From the NCBI RefSeq assembly GCF_003688555.1, contig NZ_REFR01000009.1, positions 884,540 to 948,539 on the forward strand: DNA of 64,000 nucleotides, read 5' to 3'. The first letter of the stretch is position 1, and each line of letters opens with the position of its first letter. This document shows positions 8,247-16,730 of this stretch, piece after piece. Under the pieces are notes generated by a model. That model ran no database searches. It worked only from the letters and a program-made list of their open reading frames with translations, and was not told where the DNA came from. The position numbers and the translations under genes were made by a program. Source of the DNA: Eilatimonas milleporae (GTDB taxonomy: Bacteria > Pseudomonadota > Alphaproteobacteria > Sphingomonadales > Kordiimonadaceae).

Positions 8247-9473
8247 TCAGGATACCGCACGGTCCGGTGCCAACTGTATCTCGCTGAAACCGCTGTAGGA
8301 GCCATGAACATTCACATGAAGACCCAAGCGGTCGATCAATTCACGGCGAAAGGCCCCGACATTGGCAATCAGGGCCCCCGCCGTGCGATATGTGCGCACA
8401 AAATCGGATACATCGACCCCTGCCCCAGTCATGGGACGGTCCAGAAACTGCGCCAGACCGGTCAGGACTTCTTTCGGCCGCTCGACCAGTTCTTCCAGAT
8501 ACAGCATCTTGACCTCGATCCCGCGCAGATGATGCTCCAGCGTTTTTTCGGATGAGATCAGGTCGAACAATATTTCACTGACCGTATCGAAACTGTCCGG
8601 TCGCAGCGTGGACTGGGCCCGGACGGTTTCCGGCATGCTCCAGATCGATCTGTGTATGGTCCGGCCCAGGATTCCCTGCAGTCCGGCCTGAAAAACCTTG
8701 TCCCGGCGACCGAACACCACAACGCGGGCATCCGCGCGTTTGATCAGACGGCACAGGCGCGACCAGGTAAAGGATGTATTTTCCGTCAGTCGACCGATGA
8801 CATCGCTGTACAGCATCAGTGAGAATGGTGTGTTGCCCTTATGTCGTTCAAGGGCTGACAGCAGATACCGCGTGGCATTGAAACGGCCCGAATGGGCGCC
8901 CCAGGCGGCAATGGCGCGCGGCAGATATTCGAGCGGACGGCCAAGACCGGTCTGCTCCATCAGTCTGGCCAGATATTCCGCATCCGAACCCGGTGTCGTC
9001 AGGACGACAGTCGGGCGTGTTTTCAGGTATCGGGATATCCGTGAAAGATCGGGCGGACCGATCGGAGACATGCGCGGCGTACGGGATGTGCTGTTCGGTG
9101 CCAGATCGTAAATGGCGGAGGCAACCCACCTGTCGGGATGCGACGCGCGCAAATGGGTAACAAGACCGCGCTCATCCCCCCTGGTCAAAACCAGAACACG
9201 TCCGGATGTTTCACGCACGGCCGTTCCGGCCTGAACCGGGTCCGCCGTGCGGCAGTCAAGCGCGCCAAAACGATCGCGGAACACTTTCAAAAAATCGGCG
9301 TCGGCAATCACAAGGTCTTCCGGCTTCCAGCCACGGATAAAGGCGGGCCAGCCCAATTGCGGCATTTTTTGAAAAAATTCACGGAACGGGCCGGGCGGCA
9401 TCAATGCGACAAGATCGCGGCGATGAGGCCTGACCGTCTCCGGTGTACCCGCTGCATCCTGTCTTTGACTCAT
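8247..9473 (-). CDS. Stf0-like sulfotransferase with altered PAPS loop
   Basis: 408 residues, last gene of the kpsF-M-T-E-D-GT2 operon; its ATG overlaps the GT2 stop (ATGA). Residues ~148-180 (VVLTTPGSDAEYLARLMEQTGLGRPLEYLPR) and ~250-277 (RVVVFGRRDKVFQAGLQGI) parallel the Stf0 glycolipid sulfotransferase pattern: P-loop, then GxPxEY-like, then RRDxxxQA. The expected Arg/Lys-Ser-Gly-Thr of the phosphosulfate loop is replaced by G-S-D-A, so PAPS binding may be altered or lost. It has an N-terminal extension of ~140 residues. Location implies action on the capsule or its glycolipid anchor. Assignment rests on motif pattern only. Confidence 0.68.
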   Translation of the reverse strand: MSQRQDAAGTPETVRPHRRDLVALMPPGPFREFFQKMPQLGWPAFIRGWKPEDLVIADADFLKVFRDRFGALDCRTADPVQAGTAVRETSGRVLVLTRGDERGLVTHLRASHPDRWVASAIYDLAPNSTSRTPRMSPIGPPDLSRISRYLKTRPTVVLTTPGSDAEYLARLMEQTGLGRPLEYLPRAIAAWGAHSGRFNATRYLLSALERHKGNTPFSLMLYSDVIGRLTENTSFTWSRLCRLIKRADARVVVFGRRDKVFQAGLQGILGRTIHRSIWSMPETVRAQSTLRPDSFDTVSEILFDLISSEKTLEHHLRGIEVKMLYLEELVERPKEVLTGLAQFLDRPMTGAGVDVSDFVRTYRTAGALIANVGAFRRELIDRLGLHVNVHGSYSGFSEIQLAPDRAVS

Positions 9474-10504
9474 ACGATCACCTCAACCTGATCTTCACGG
9501 CTGTCATCCGCGCCCCTGACAAGGGCGGGTGGCACGGCAAAAGGCCGCGTTGCAGCCGGAAACGGGCGATACAGGGCATCCGTATCCCCGGCCCCGCGAT
9601 GCCACCCGTCAAAAGCGTCATAATAAGCCGCGCGGTCTCCGGTCACTTGGCGGATCACACAGGTCCCGGTCCCATGCCAGTCAAAACCCGCACCCGGTGC
9701 CCTGGTCAACGACCCGTCCCGCAAAAGACCATCATAAACGACATGGCGCAAATGGGCGACCGCTCCCATACCGAAGATCCGCTCCAGGCGTCTGATATAT
9801 TCGGTGTCGGCAGCGATGCGGACAGAGTCGAAAAATCCGGCCCGTTTCAGGACAATATCCCGTCGCACCATCAGAGAAATCGCCGCCAGGCGGTCTTTTT
9901 TTCCGTCCACGGTCACGACACGACCGTCATCGCCGATCCGGCGCCAGCGTACGGTACAGGCGACACGGTTGTTGGCCGCCAGCATGGCCCCCAGTTGCAG
10001 ACGCAAGCGGTCGGGATGGGAGACATCGTCACTGTCGTGAAAGGCCACGAATTCGGACCGGGCCCGTTTCAGGCACCAGTTTTTCGACCAGTAGGTGCCA
10101 TGATTGATGGGGCTGTGAAACAGGCGGATACGCGGGTCGCCGGCCGCCAGCTTGTTCAGGCGGATCATTGTGTCGTCGCGGCTGGCGTCATCGATGATCA
10201 TCAGTTCCAGCCGCCGATGGGTTTGTTCCAGAACCGACCGGACCGCCGCGTCCACATAAGGGCCGGTATCGTACGCCGTCATGATCACGGTCACCGGGAT
10301 ATCGCCGGCCCGGCGTCCCGCGGTCAGCAGCCTTTTCCGCTCCCATGCCCGCAGTCGCCTGCCCGCCATACGTAGAACCGCATGGCGGGAATCAAGCAGA
10401 TACGCCTGCGGCTGACGGACAAATTTCACCAGGCGCCGCCGGGTCCTTCCCGCACCGCCGGACCGGGCAAGACCGCTTTCCGTCTGCACACCGTCCGTCG
10501 GCAT
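9470..10504 (-). CDS. Glycosyltransferase family 2
   Basis: 344 residues from ATG 10504, eight nucleotides after the kpsD stop; the longer open frame to 10654 lies inside kpsD and is rejected. The GT-A core begins at about residue 68 with PVTVIMTAYDTGPYVDAAVRSVLEQTH and MIIDDASRDDT. A DSDD metal-binding motif (VAFHDSDDVSHPDRL) lies near residue 150. This is the classical GT2 pattern for nucleotide-sugar transfer in the cytoplasm. Operon position directly after the export genes indicates assembly of the exported polysaccharide. Donor and linkage are unknown. Confidence 0.9.
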   Translation of the reverse strand: MPTDGVQTESGLARSGGAGRTRRRLVKFVRQPQAYLLDSRHAVLRMAGRRLRAWERKRLLTAGRRAGDIPVTVIMTAYDTGPYVDAAVRSVLEQTHRRLELMIIDDASRDDTMIRLNKLAAGDPRIRLFHSPINHGTYWSKNWCLKRARSEFVAFHDSDDVSHPDRLRLQLGAMLAANNRVACTVRWRRIGDDGRVVTVDGKKDRLAAISLMVRRDIVLKRAGFFDSVRIAADTEYIRRLERIFGMGAVAHLRHVVYDGLLRDGSLTRAPGAGFDWHGTGTCVIRQVTGDRAAYYDAFDGWHRGAGDTDALYRPFPAATRPFAVPPALVRGADDSREDQVEVIV

Positions 10505-10511
10505 CGCCGGC

Positions 10512-12218
10512 CTACAGCCTGAGGACAACGCCAGCGGACAGGGCCAGCTGATAAAAGATGGAGATGATGTCTTTGGTGATCTGCAGATTTTTCGTGTCCA
10601 CCCTGGGCAGGACGAAAATCTCGTCTCCCGCCGCGAGGCCCACATCGCGATCATCGAGCTGGCGCCGGGTCAGGCGTTTGAAACTACCGTTACGGTGTAG
10701 AATCAAAACATTGGATACCTTGGCATTCTGGGTGAAACCGCCTGCCTGATTGATGTAATCCTCCACCGTCTGCCCCGAGCGGAAGGCGATAGCATTCGGA
10801 AACAATACATCCCCGTGGACCATAATCAGGTTGCTGCGCCTTGGGATACGCACGATATCGCCGGACTCCAGCAGGATTTCATCCCGCCTGACGGCGCCGG
10901 CCAGCGTCACCTGCCCCTTCGGCTCGATATCCCTGGCACGGGCCACCCATTGCAAAATCAACTCTGCCTCGCGGGCCCGCAGATTGGCCTCTTCGGCCGT
11001 TGCGGAACGGGCCGTCAGAACACTGCTTTCCAAAGCCCGCAATTGTGCCTGAAGCATTTCCTTCTGGCGTTCCTGGACGCTTTTGCGCATCAACTGGATC
11101 GCTTCGGGCTGGGAGTTCACACCCAGATCGATCTGCTCCATCAGATCGCCAAGACGCGCACCGTAAGGCAGGACAAATTCCTTGGCGGAAAAATGCTCCC
11201 CCTCGACGCGTACGGAAATCGTGCCCTGATTTTTGTCCGATGTCACCTCCAGCACATCGCCCGAAAAGATCGTGATCTCCTGCGCCGCTGCAAGGGGCAT
11301 ATATTCCACCTCTTCCTTGAGGCGGCTGTTGCGGCTGATACGGACATGGGTGGCCTGCGGAAAGGGGCGCGCATTGGCCAAGAGATCCCTGACACGGGTC
11401 TCGGAGCCCTGAAATTCAAAGAGATAAGGGTTCTGTACCTCGCCAAAGACCCCAGCCTGGGCCTTGACCGGACGGATCACCAGTGTATCGCCGTCCGCCA
11501 TCTGGAACGTCGGCAGATCGCCGGAGAGGATGAAATCATACAGATTGATACTGCGATGCAGACGGCCCTCGCGCAGGACCTCGACATTCAGGTAGGAGCC
11601 TCGGCGCGGGTTGATCCCGCCGGCCCGGTCCAGAAAAAACAGAACGGAGTCAGAGGCATGACCGGCATACAGACCGGGGCGCATGACAAAGCCGGTCACG
11701 AACACCTTGACCGGTTCCGCACCGCCAAGAGAGGCATAGACACCGACATTCTTGCGATAAACATTTTTGACCGCCTGGGTCACCACGGCATTCAGGTCTT
11801 CGTTGCGGACGCCGAGAACCTTCACCGGCCCGACATCGGGGATAAAGATGTTGCCCTGGGCATCGACAAACAGGTCGCCTTCAACACTGAAGCCCCCCCA
11901 CAGGCGCAAGGCAATCTTGTCACCCACCGAAATTTCGTAAGACGGATTGAACCCAACGAATGACTGGGCCGCGAACTGACCGGAAAACAGCCAATCGCCA
12001 AAAACCTGACGCCGTTCGTCAATGGTGATGACATCGCTTTCATCGTCGGGCCCGGACTGCGGAGCAGGTGGAGGGGTGCGGCGCGCGGGCGGCGGACTTT
12101 GCTGTTGCTGTCCCGCGATCTGAAACGGCATCTGGGCGGATACAGGCGCGGGCATACCGGCCAGAAGGCCGGCGAGCGTGCAAAACACGGCGCCGAGAGC
12201 GGCCAAACGATCAAACAT
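10512..12218 (-). CDS. kpsD: Capsule polysaccharide export protein, KpsD/Wza-related
   Basis: 568 residues predicted to form the periplasmic/outer-membrane exit of the capsule exporter. A signal peptide (about 1-29, ending PAPVSAQ) is followed by a Gln/Pro-rich linker. Next comes the polysaccharide-export domain (YEISVGDKIALRLWGGF, ~residue 92 on) and two or more SLBB-like beta-grasp repeats. A hydrophobic C-terminus ends the chain. I chose ATG 12218 because a GGGAG lies 7 nt upstream and the overlap with kpsE is only 8 bp; an in-frame upstream start at 12242 is possible. No lipobox is visible. Gene order E-D-GT2 is consistent with group 2/3 capsule export. Confidence 0.9.
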   Translation of the reverse strand: MFDRLAALGAVFCTLAGLLAGMPAPVSAQMPFQIAGQQQQSPPPARRTPPPAPQSGPDDESDVITIDERRQVFGDWLFSGQFAAQSFVGFNPSYEISVGDKIALRLWGGFSVEGDLFVDAQGNIFIPDVGPVKVLGVRNEDLNAVVTQAVKNVYRKNVGVYASLGGAEPVKVFVTGFVMRPGLYAGHASDSVLFFLDRAGGINPRRGSYLNVEVLREGRLHRSINLYDFILSGDLPTFQMADGDTLVIRPVKAQAGVFGEVQNPYLFEFQGSETRVRDLLANARPFPQATHVRISRNSRLKEEVEYMPLAAAQEITIFSGDVLEVTSDKNQGTISVRVEGEHFSAKEFVLPYGARLGDLMEQIDLGVNSQPEAIQLMRKSVQERQKEMLQAQLRALESSVLTARSATAEEANLRAREAELILQWVARARDIEPKGQVTLAGAVRRDEILLESGDIVRIPRRSNLIMVHGDVLFPNAIAFRSGQTVEDYINQAGGFTQNAKVSNVLILHRNGSFKRLTRRQLDDRDVGLAAGDEIFVLPRVDTKNLQITKDIISIFYQLALSAGVVLRL

Positions 12219-13431
12219 CCCGGTGCTCCCGGATCGTGGCAATCAACATAACAGCAATACCGTAGACAAGACTTAAGACCACAAAAACAGTCGCGGTATT
12301 ATAAAGTCCGCGGGGATAGAGCGCCTCATCCGGCAGGGCAGGAGACTGCACCACGACCAAATGCTTCAGCTTGCGATAGGCATCGACCCGGGCCTTTTCG
12401 ATCGAAATCAGTGCCGTCTGATAGATATCGCTGGCGAATTCCAGCTCCATCTTCAATTCCTGAAAATCGGCGGCCACATCGTTCAGGCTTTGCGCTTCCT
12501 CACTGGTCAGCTTGGCCCGCTCGACACCAAGCTGGGCCTGGGTCGCGGCAATACGGTCCCTGAGGGTAACGATCTGCGGCGCATCCTCGTTCAGGTAACT
12601 GGCCAGACTTTTTTCATCGGCGCTGAGGCGGACCAGTTCCGCTTCCAGTTCATTGATCGCCATTTGCCGGGCCGCCGTGGTGACGCCGGGATCAAGAAGC
12701 TGGTTTTCATTCTGAAAGGCCAGAAGACGCCGGCGCACATCGGCCAGATTGCCCCTGGCCCGGTCCAGTTCGCCCTCGATGAAGCCGATTTCCTCGGCCG
12801 CGATGGACTGTCCGACACGGTTGATGAACGCTTCGGCCTCCTTGTTGATTTCCTGGGAAAGGGCAAGGGAATAGTCGGGTGTGAAACCCTGAACGCGAAT
12901 CGTTAGAATCCCTGAGTCGGGATTCAGGATCAACTCCACACGATCCCGGTAATAGGACAGAAAGCCCTCTCGGGTGGGCGCGCTGTCCATGCGGGAGAAA
13001 ATATCCCAGTCCCTGCCGGAAAAATGGTCGTTCAGCCCCAGCACGGTATCCAGATGGACAAGCATATCCTTGGAATGGATATATTCCCGAAGCAGAAGCG
13101 CATCCTGCATTTGCGGATTGGCGGACGGCAGCATGGGAAGATTGGGCATGACCTGTGCCGTCGGCATCATGGACCGCACATAGACCTGGCTTTCCGTGAC
13201 ATACCGGTTGCTGGCAAGAAAAAAGTAATAGGCGGCCACAAGAGCAACAGCCACCAGCACCCAGCGGTAAGTGCTGAATGTCATGACGCTGGAGCGCACG
13301 TCGCGCATGGGCACGCCAAGCGCGCCCATGGCATCGGCACGGGTCTTTTTCAGCACCCGCCTCTGATGCAGCCATTCAAACGGCACCGGTGAGCGGGACA
13401 CCGCAGTACGTACAAAGTCCATCATATTCAT
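12211..13431 (-). CDS. kpsE: Capsule export inner-membrane protein, KpsE/CtrB/BexC family
   Basis: About 406 residues; predicted polysaccharide co-polymerase-like adaptor linking the ABC exporter to KpsD across the periplasm. One membrane segment lies near the N-terminus (WVLVAVALVAAYYFFLAS, ~65-85) and one near the C-terminus (TATVFVVLSLVYGIAVMLI). Between them is a long periplasmic coiled-coil region rich in Glu, Ala and Arg. This bitopic hairpin topology is diagnostic of the family. ATG 13431 is used; an in-frame GTG at 13455 is an alternative, and a GGGAGG sits between the two. It overlaps kpsD by 8 bp. Confidence 0.9.
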   Translation of the reverse strand: MNMMDFVRTAVSRSPVPFEWLHQRRVLKKTRADAMGALGVPMRDVRSSVMTFSTYRWVLVAVALVAAYYFFLASNRYVTESQVYVRSMMPTAQVMPNLPMLPSANPQMQDALLLREYIHSKDMLVHLDTVLGLNDHFSGRDWDIFSRMDSAPTREGFLSYYRDRVELILNPDSGILTIRVQGFTPDYSLALSQEINKEAEAFINRVGQSIAAEEIGFIEGELDRARGNLADVRRRLLAFQNENQLLDPGVTTAARQMAINELEAELVRLSADEKSLASYLNEDAPQIVTLRDRIAATQAQLGVERAKLTSEEAQSLNDVAADFQELKMELEFASDIYQTALISIEKARVDAYRKLKHLVVVQSPALPDEALYPRGLYNTATVFVVLSLVYGIAVMLIATIREHRDV

Positions 13432-13499
13432 GAAGGTTCCGATAGCCTCCCGCACCTTCCATGTCCACCTGCCAAGGCGCCGGTTCCAATGCTTTCAGG

Positions 13500-14150
13500 C
13501 TACAGCCGTTCCAAACGGTAAATTGCCCTTTCGATATCCTCGTAAAATTCCGCACGTCCATAAGCAAGTAAAATTGCGGCATTACAATGATCACGAATGG
13601 TATTCTTCTGGTGCGACACAAGAATAATATTCGACCGTTCGCGCCGTTCGTTCAGTGCCTCGGTGCATTTTTTGCGGAAGCTGTCATCACCCACCGCCAT
13701 CACTTCATCCAGAAGATAGGTGTCAAAATCAATCGCCATGGACAAGGCGAAATTATAACGGGACCGCATACCCGATGAATAGCTGCTGACCGGCAGATCG
13801 AATTTTTCTCCCAATTCGGAAAAATCAAGAACATACCGCTCCACCGCCGACAGGTCGGTGATCCCGTGAATACGTCCGACAAAGCGGACATTTTCCCGGC
13901 CCGTCATGAGCCCCTGCAAACCGCTGGTCAAAGCCAGCGGCCAGGAAATGAACCGGTCCGTCGCGACCTCGCCTTCCGTGGGGAAATCAATCCCGGCGAT
14001 AATTCTGAGCAGGGTGGATTTTCCGGCACCGTTCTTTCCCAGGATCGCCACATCGCGGTCATCGGGAATTTCCACATTCAGACCACGAAATACATATTGG
14101 GCGCCAAAGCGCGTCGGATAGTATTTCCCCAGATTTCTGAGAGCGATCAT
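13500..14150 (-). CDS. kpsT: Capsule export ABC transporter ATPase
   Basis: 216 residues, the usual KpsT size. It hydrolyses ATP to drive polysaccharide export through KpsM. Walker A GKNGAGKST is near residue 38, an SSGMRSR signature near 130, Walker B YLLDEVMAVGD near 150, and the switch His in LVSHQ near 185. ATG 14150 is preferred over the further-upstream in-frame start because MIALRNLGKYYPT matches the family N-terminus. It overlaps the end of kpsM by a few codons on the same strand. Confidence 0.95.
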   Translation of the reverse strand: MIALRNLGKYYPTRFGAQYVFRGLNVEIPDDRDVAILGKNGAGKSTLLRIIAGIDFPTEGEVATDRFISWPLALTSGLQGLMTGRENVRFVGRIHGITDLSAVERYVLDFSELGEKFDLPVSSYSSGMRSRYNFALSMAIDFDTYLLDEVMAVGDDSFRKKCTEALNERRERSNIILVSHQKNTIRDHCNAAILLAYGRAEFYEDIERAIYRLERL

Positions 14151-14175
14151 GATGCGGCATACCCTCCGGATAAGC

Positions 14176-15030
14176 TCAACTGGCAAGCATGCGTCGCCAT
14201 TGCAAGCGATAGCTCGCCAGGGCCAGCGTCATCGCGCCGACAGTCCACCAGGCAAAATAGGACAGACTGGCAACCGGGCTCTGATAAAGCGGAAACCATG
14301 CCTCGCGGATCAATTCCAGAGGATGCACAAGAGGATTATAGGCCATCCATGTCCTCGCGGGCTCCGGCACGGCCGTCATCGGAAAAAAAACCGCCGACAG
14401 AAACAAAAGCGGCAGATTGATCAGATTGATAAGCTTTTCAATCTCACGCGAGAAACTGGACACCACACAAAACAGGATGCCGGCCGATGCGGCAAAAACC
14501 CAAAGTATCGCGGCATACCCCAGCATGCTGAGCGGGTCCCGTGGCAGGGGATTGACGCCGAGCCAGGCCAGGCCGATCATCAGAACAATACCGACGATAA
14601 CCGCCACGCCGCCCTCCACCAGGGTACGGGCGAGAAAAATGTCAAACAGGCGGGCCTGACGGAAATTCAAAACGGACAGGGCGGCACCGCGCGACGTCAT
14701 ATTCTGCTTCATGGTCGAGCCCCACAGCATCTTGAAGGGCAGAAAGGCGGCGAGGATAAAAACAGGCGGTTCAACAAAACCGAATTCGCCGCGGCCTCGC
14801 AGTCCGAACAGGGTGATGAAGAGAACCATCATCATCAATGGTTCCAGGATCAGCCAGACATTGCCCAGCACATAGCCGCTGAATCGCGATTTCAGCTCGC
14901 GGAGGAAAATGGCGAACAGAACGTCGCGCTGAATATCCAGGGATGACCGTGCCAGCTTGACACGGCGTAGGTTCCGCCCCCGGGCACCGCCGTATGGAAC
15001 ACTGGACATATCGTTGTCGGTGGCAGCCAT
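14176..15030 (-). CDS. kpsM: Capsule export ABC transporter permease
   Basis: ABC-2 type permease, 284 residues from ATG 15030. It has about six hydrophobic segments, beginning with NVWLILEPLMMMVLFITLFGL and ending near YFAWWTVGAMTLALASY. The segment FLRELKSRFSGYVLGNVWLILEP is typical of KpsM/BexB/CtrC. It forms the inner-membrane channel with KpsT. The start is uncertain: ATG 15009 is an alternative, and neither has an ideal ribosome site; the frame is open to 15132 but that would overlap kpsF. The N-terminus is slightly longer than the usual ~260 residues. Confidence 0.92.
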   Translation of the reverse strand: MAATDNDMSSVPYGGARGRNLRRVKLARSSLDIQRDVLFAIFLRELKSRFSGYVLGNVWLILEPLMMMVLFITLFGLRGRGEFGFVEPPVFILAAFLPFKMLWGSTMKQNMTSRGAALSVLNFRQARLFDIFLARTLVEGGVAVIVGIVLMIGLAWLGVNPLPRDPLSMLGYAAILWVFAASAGILFCVVSSFSREIEKLINLINLPLLFLSAVFFPMTAVPEPARTWMAYNPLVHPLELIREAWFPLYQSPVASLSYFAWWTVGAMTLALASYRLQWRRMLAS

Positions 15031-15076
15031 GATCCTGTCTAACAGTCCGCCCGCCCGTCCGGGCAGACCGTGAATT

Positions 15077-16081
15077 TCAAGGCTCCTCGCGGCGGTACAG
15101 GCCGGCAAATGCCCCCTCGTCGTCGACGACAACGAGGAATTTCAGATTCTGCTGTCTCAGCAGTGCTTCGGCCTCATCGACGATAGCATCTTTTTGGATG
15201 GTCGCAAATTCCTTGCTCATGCACTGATGGGCGGCCACCTCGCGGATGCGCCGCGTCACCCTGAGCGCCACGGCAAGCTGCCCCTTGGTCACAATCCCGA
15301 TGGGCATATTGTCATCATCGATCACAACGGCCACACCGGCAGGCCCCCCCGCCATTTCAGCCGCCAGTTCAAGAAGCACGGCGGACGAGTGCACAACGGG
15401 CACGCTGTTGGTCAGCATGGCATCCTTCACCTTGACCAGAAGCCGGCGCCCGAGGGAACCGCCCGGATGGTACCGGGCGAAATCCTTTGCGTGAAAATCC
15501 CTGAGCGTCATCAGGGCAATCGCAAAGGCATCGCCGATGGCCGCTGTAACGACGATGGACGTCGTCGGCACAAGATTGTTCGGGCAGACCTCTTCACTGA
15601 CGGGGATTTCAAGGACGACATCCGATGCCCGGCCAAGTGTCGATTTTTTCGCTCCCGTTATGGCAATGATACGGTTGCCAAACGCCTTGAGGGACGGCAG
15701 GAGCTGGACGATTTCCTGCGTTTCGCCGGAATAGGAAATCAACAGCAGTGTATCGCCGGGCGTCACCATGCCAAGGTCGCCGTGACTGGCCTCGGCCGGA
15801 TGCAGAAAGAAAGAGGGCGTACCCGTGGATGCCAGCGTCGCCGAAATCTTGCGGCCCACATGGCCGGATTTCCCCATGCCGATAACGATCAGGTGGCCTG
15901 TCGTTTTCAGAGCAAGACGGATGGCGTCTATATAGCTGTCCTCATCATAAATCTGGGCCAGCCGTTCCAGCGCCTGCCCCTGTTTCAGAAACGCAGTGCC
16001 GATATTTCCAACAGCAAGCTTCAGGTCGCCTTTCAACGACCCCGGTAGTTCCACTACGCGATTTTCCGCAGAACTCTTCAT
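15077..16081 (-). CDS. kpsF: D-arabinose 5-phosphate isomerase
   Basis: Converts ribulose 5-phosphate to arabinose 5-phosphate, the first committed substrate of Kdo synthesis. 334 residues: an SIS domain (IVIGMGKSGHVGRKISATLASTGTPSFF, then HPAEASHGDLG) and GSLGRRLL, followed by two CBS domains. This is the KdsD/KpsF architecture. An AGGGG lies 7 nt before ATG 16081. It is the first gene of the kpsF-M-T-E-D-GT2-sulfotransferase operon and completes the Kdo pathway together with kdsA, kdsC and kdsB in the other operon. No second copy is seen in this window. Confidence 0.95.
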   Translation of the reverse strand: MKSSAENRVVELPGSLKGDLKLAVGNIGTAFLKQGQALERLAQIYDEDSYIDAIRLALKTTGHLIVIGMGKSGHVGRKISATLASTGTPSFFLHPAEASHGDLGMVTPGDTLLLISYSGETQEIVQLLPSLKAFGNRIIAITGAKKSTLGRASDVVLEIPVSEEVCPNNLVPTTSIVVTAAIGDAFAIALMTLRDFHAKDFARYHPGGSLGRRLLVKVKDAMLTNSVPVVHSSAVLLELAAEMAGGPAGVAVVIDDDNMPIGIVTKGQLAVALRVTRRIREVAAHQCMSKEFATIQKDAIVDEAEALLRQQNLKFLVVVDDEGAFAGLYRREEP

Positions 16082-16730
16082 TAGGACCCCTAAGCCTTAT
16101 TTTGATTATAGCCGGACGGACCGGTGTCAACGCATTGACCAACAACGAAAATCTGAACCAGAAACTCTCTAACTTTATCAGCCCGGAAAAAGCTGCGGCA
16201 CGCTATCACACGGCTGTTTGCGAGACAACATTCATACCGGACTTTAACAAAGGGCAGTGTGCAGGCCCAAACCTGAACACAACCATAACGGCCGGGCGGT
16301 TATGAAAGGAAATCTAAAGACCGCACCAAAACGGTCACCTTCACATCCGATTGTCATCCATGTCGCCACCGGTATGCTATGTCATTAAACCATATGGCTT
16401 TATGTACGCCCACCTTTGCCAACCACCCTTAGATCAGAGCACGCAAAGCGTCAACCATTCGCGCATGAAGAGTGCCGCGCTTCTACCTCTGATTTCCCGC
16501 TCAGAACATCGTGGCGGAGGCGTCATCGGACGGGCACAATGCGTTTGAAGGGGCATACCCGATCTGATAAGCCAAACGCGGACAAGATAATGCATATGAG
16601 CCACGTTGATTCAAAGTGGTCCGGGACAACATAGCCCTGATACACTGCCGGTTCCACAATCCGGCGCGCACGGCATCCTCATCCGCCATTGGAGGTCAAC
16701 ACGGAAATGTGGCAACCATAAGGACCTTTC
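16082..16730. other. Divergent capsule regulatory region (649 bp without a supported gene)
   Basis: This gap separates the leftward kpsF operon from the rightward kpsS gene. I see the candidate kpsF promoter at its left edge and a short inverted repeat, GCCGG...CCGGC, near 16648-16666. An AAGGA lies just before kpsS. No convincing promoter for kpsS could be identified. Short open frames here lack ribosome sites or recognisable content. Confidence 0.5.
16105..16130 (-). promoter_or_regulatory. Candidate kpsF operon promoter
   Basis: On the minus strand a perfect TTGACA (16130-16125) and a perfect TATAAT (16110-16105) precede kpsF by about 24 nt. The spacer is only 14 nt, shorter than the optimal 17, and is GC-rich with a CCGG...CCGG arrangement. 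The unusual spacing may mean weak basal activity or a need for an activator. It is a sequence match only. Confidence 0.45.
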
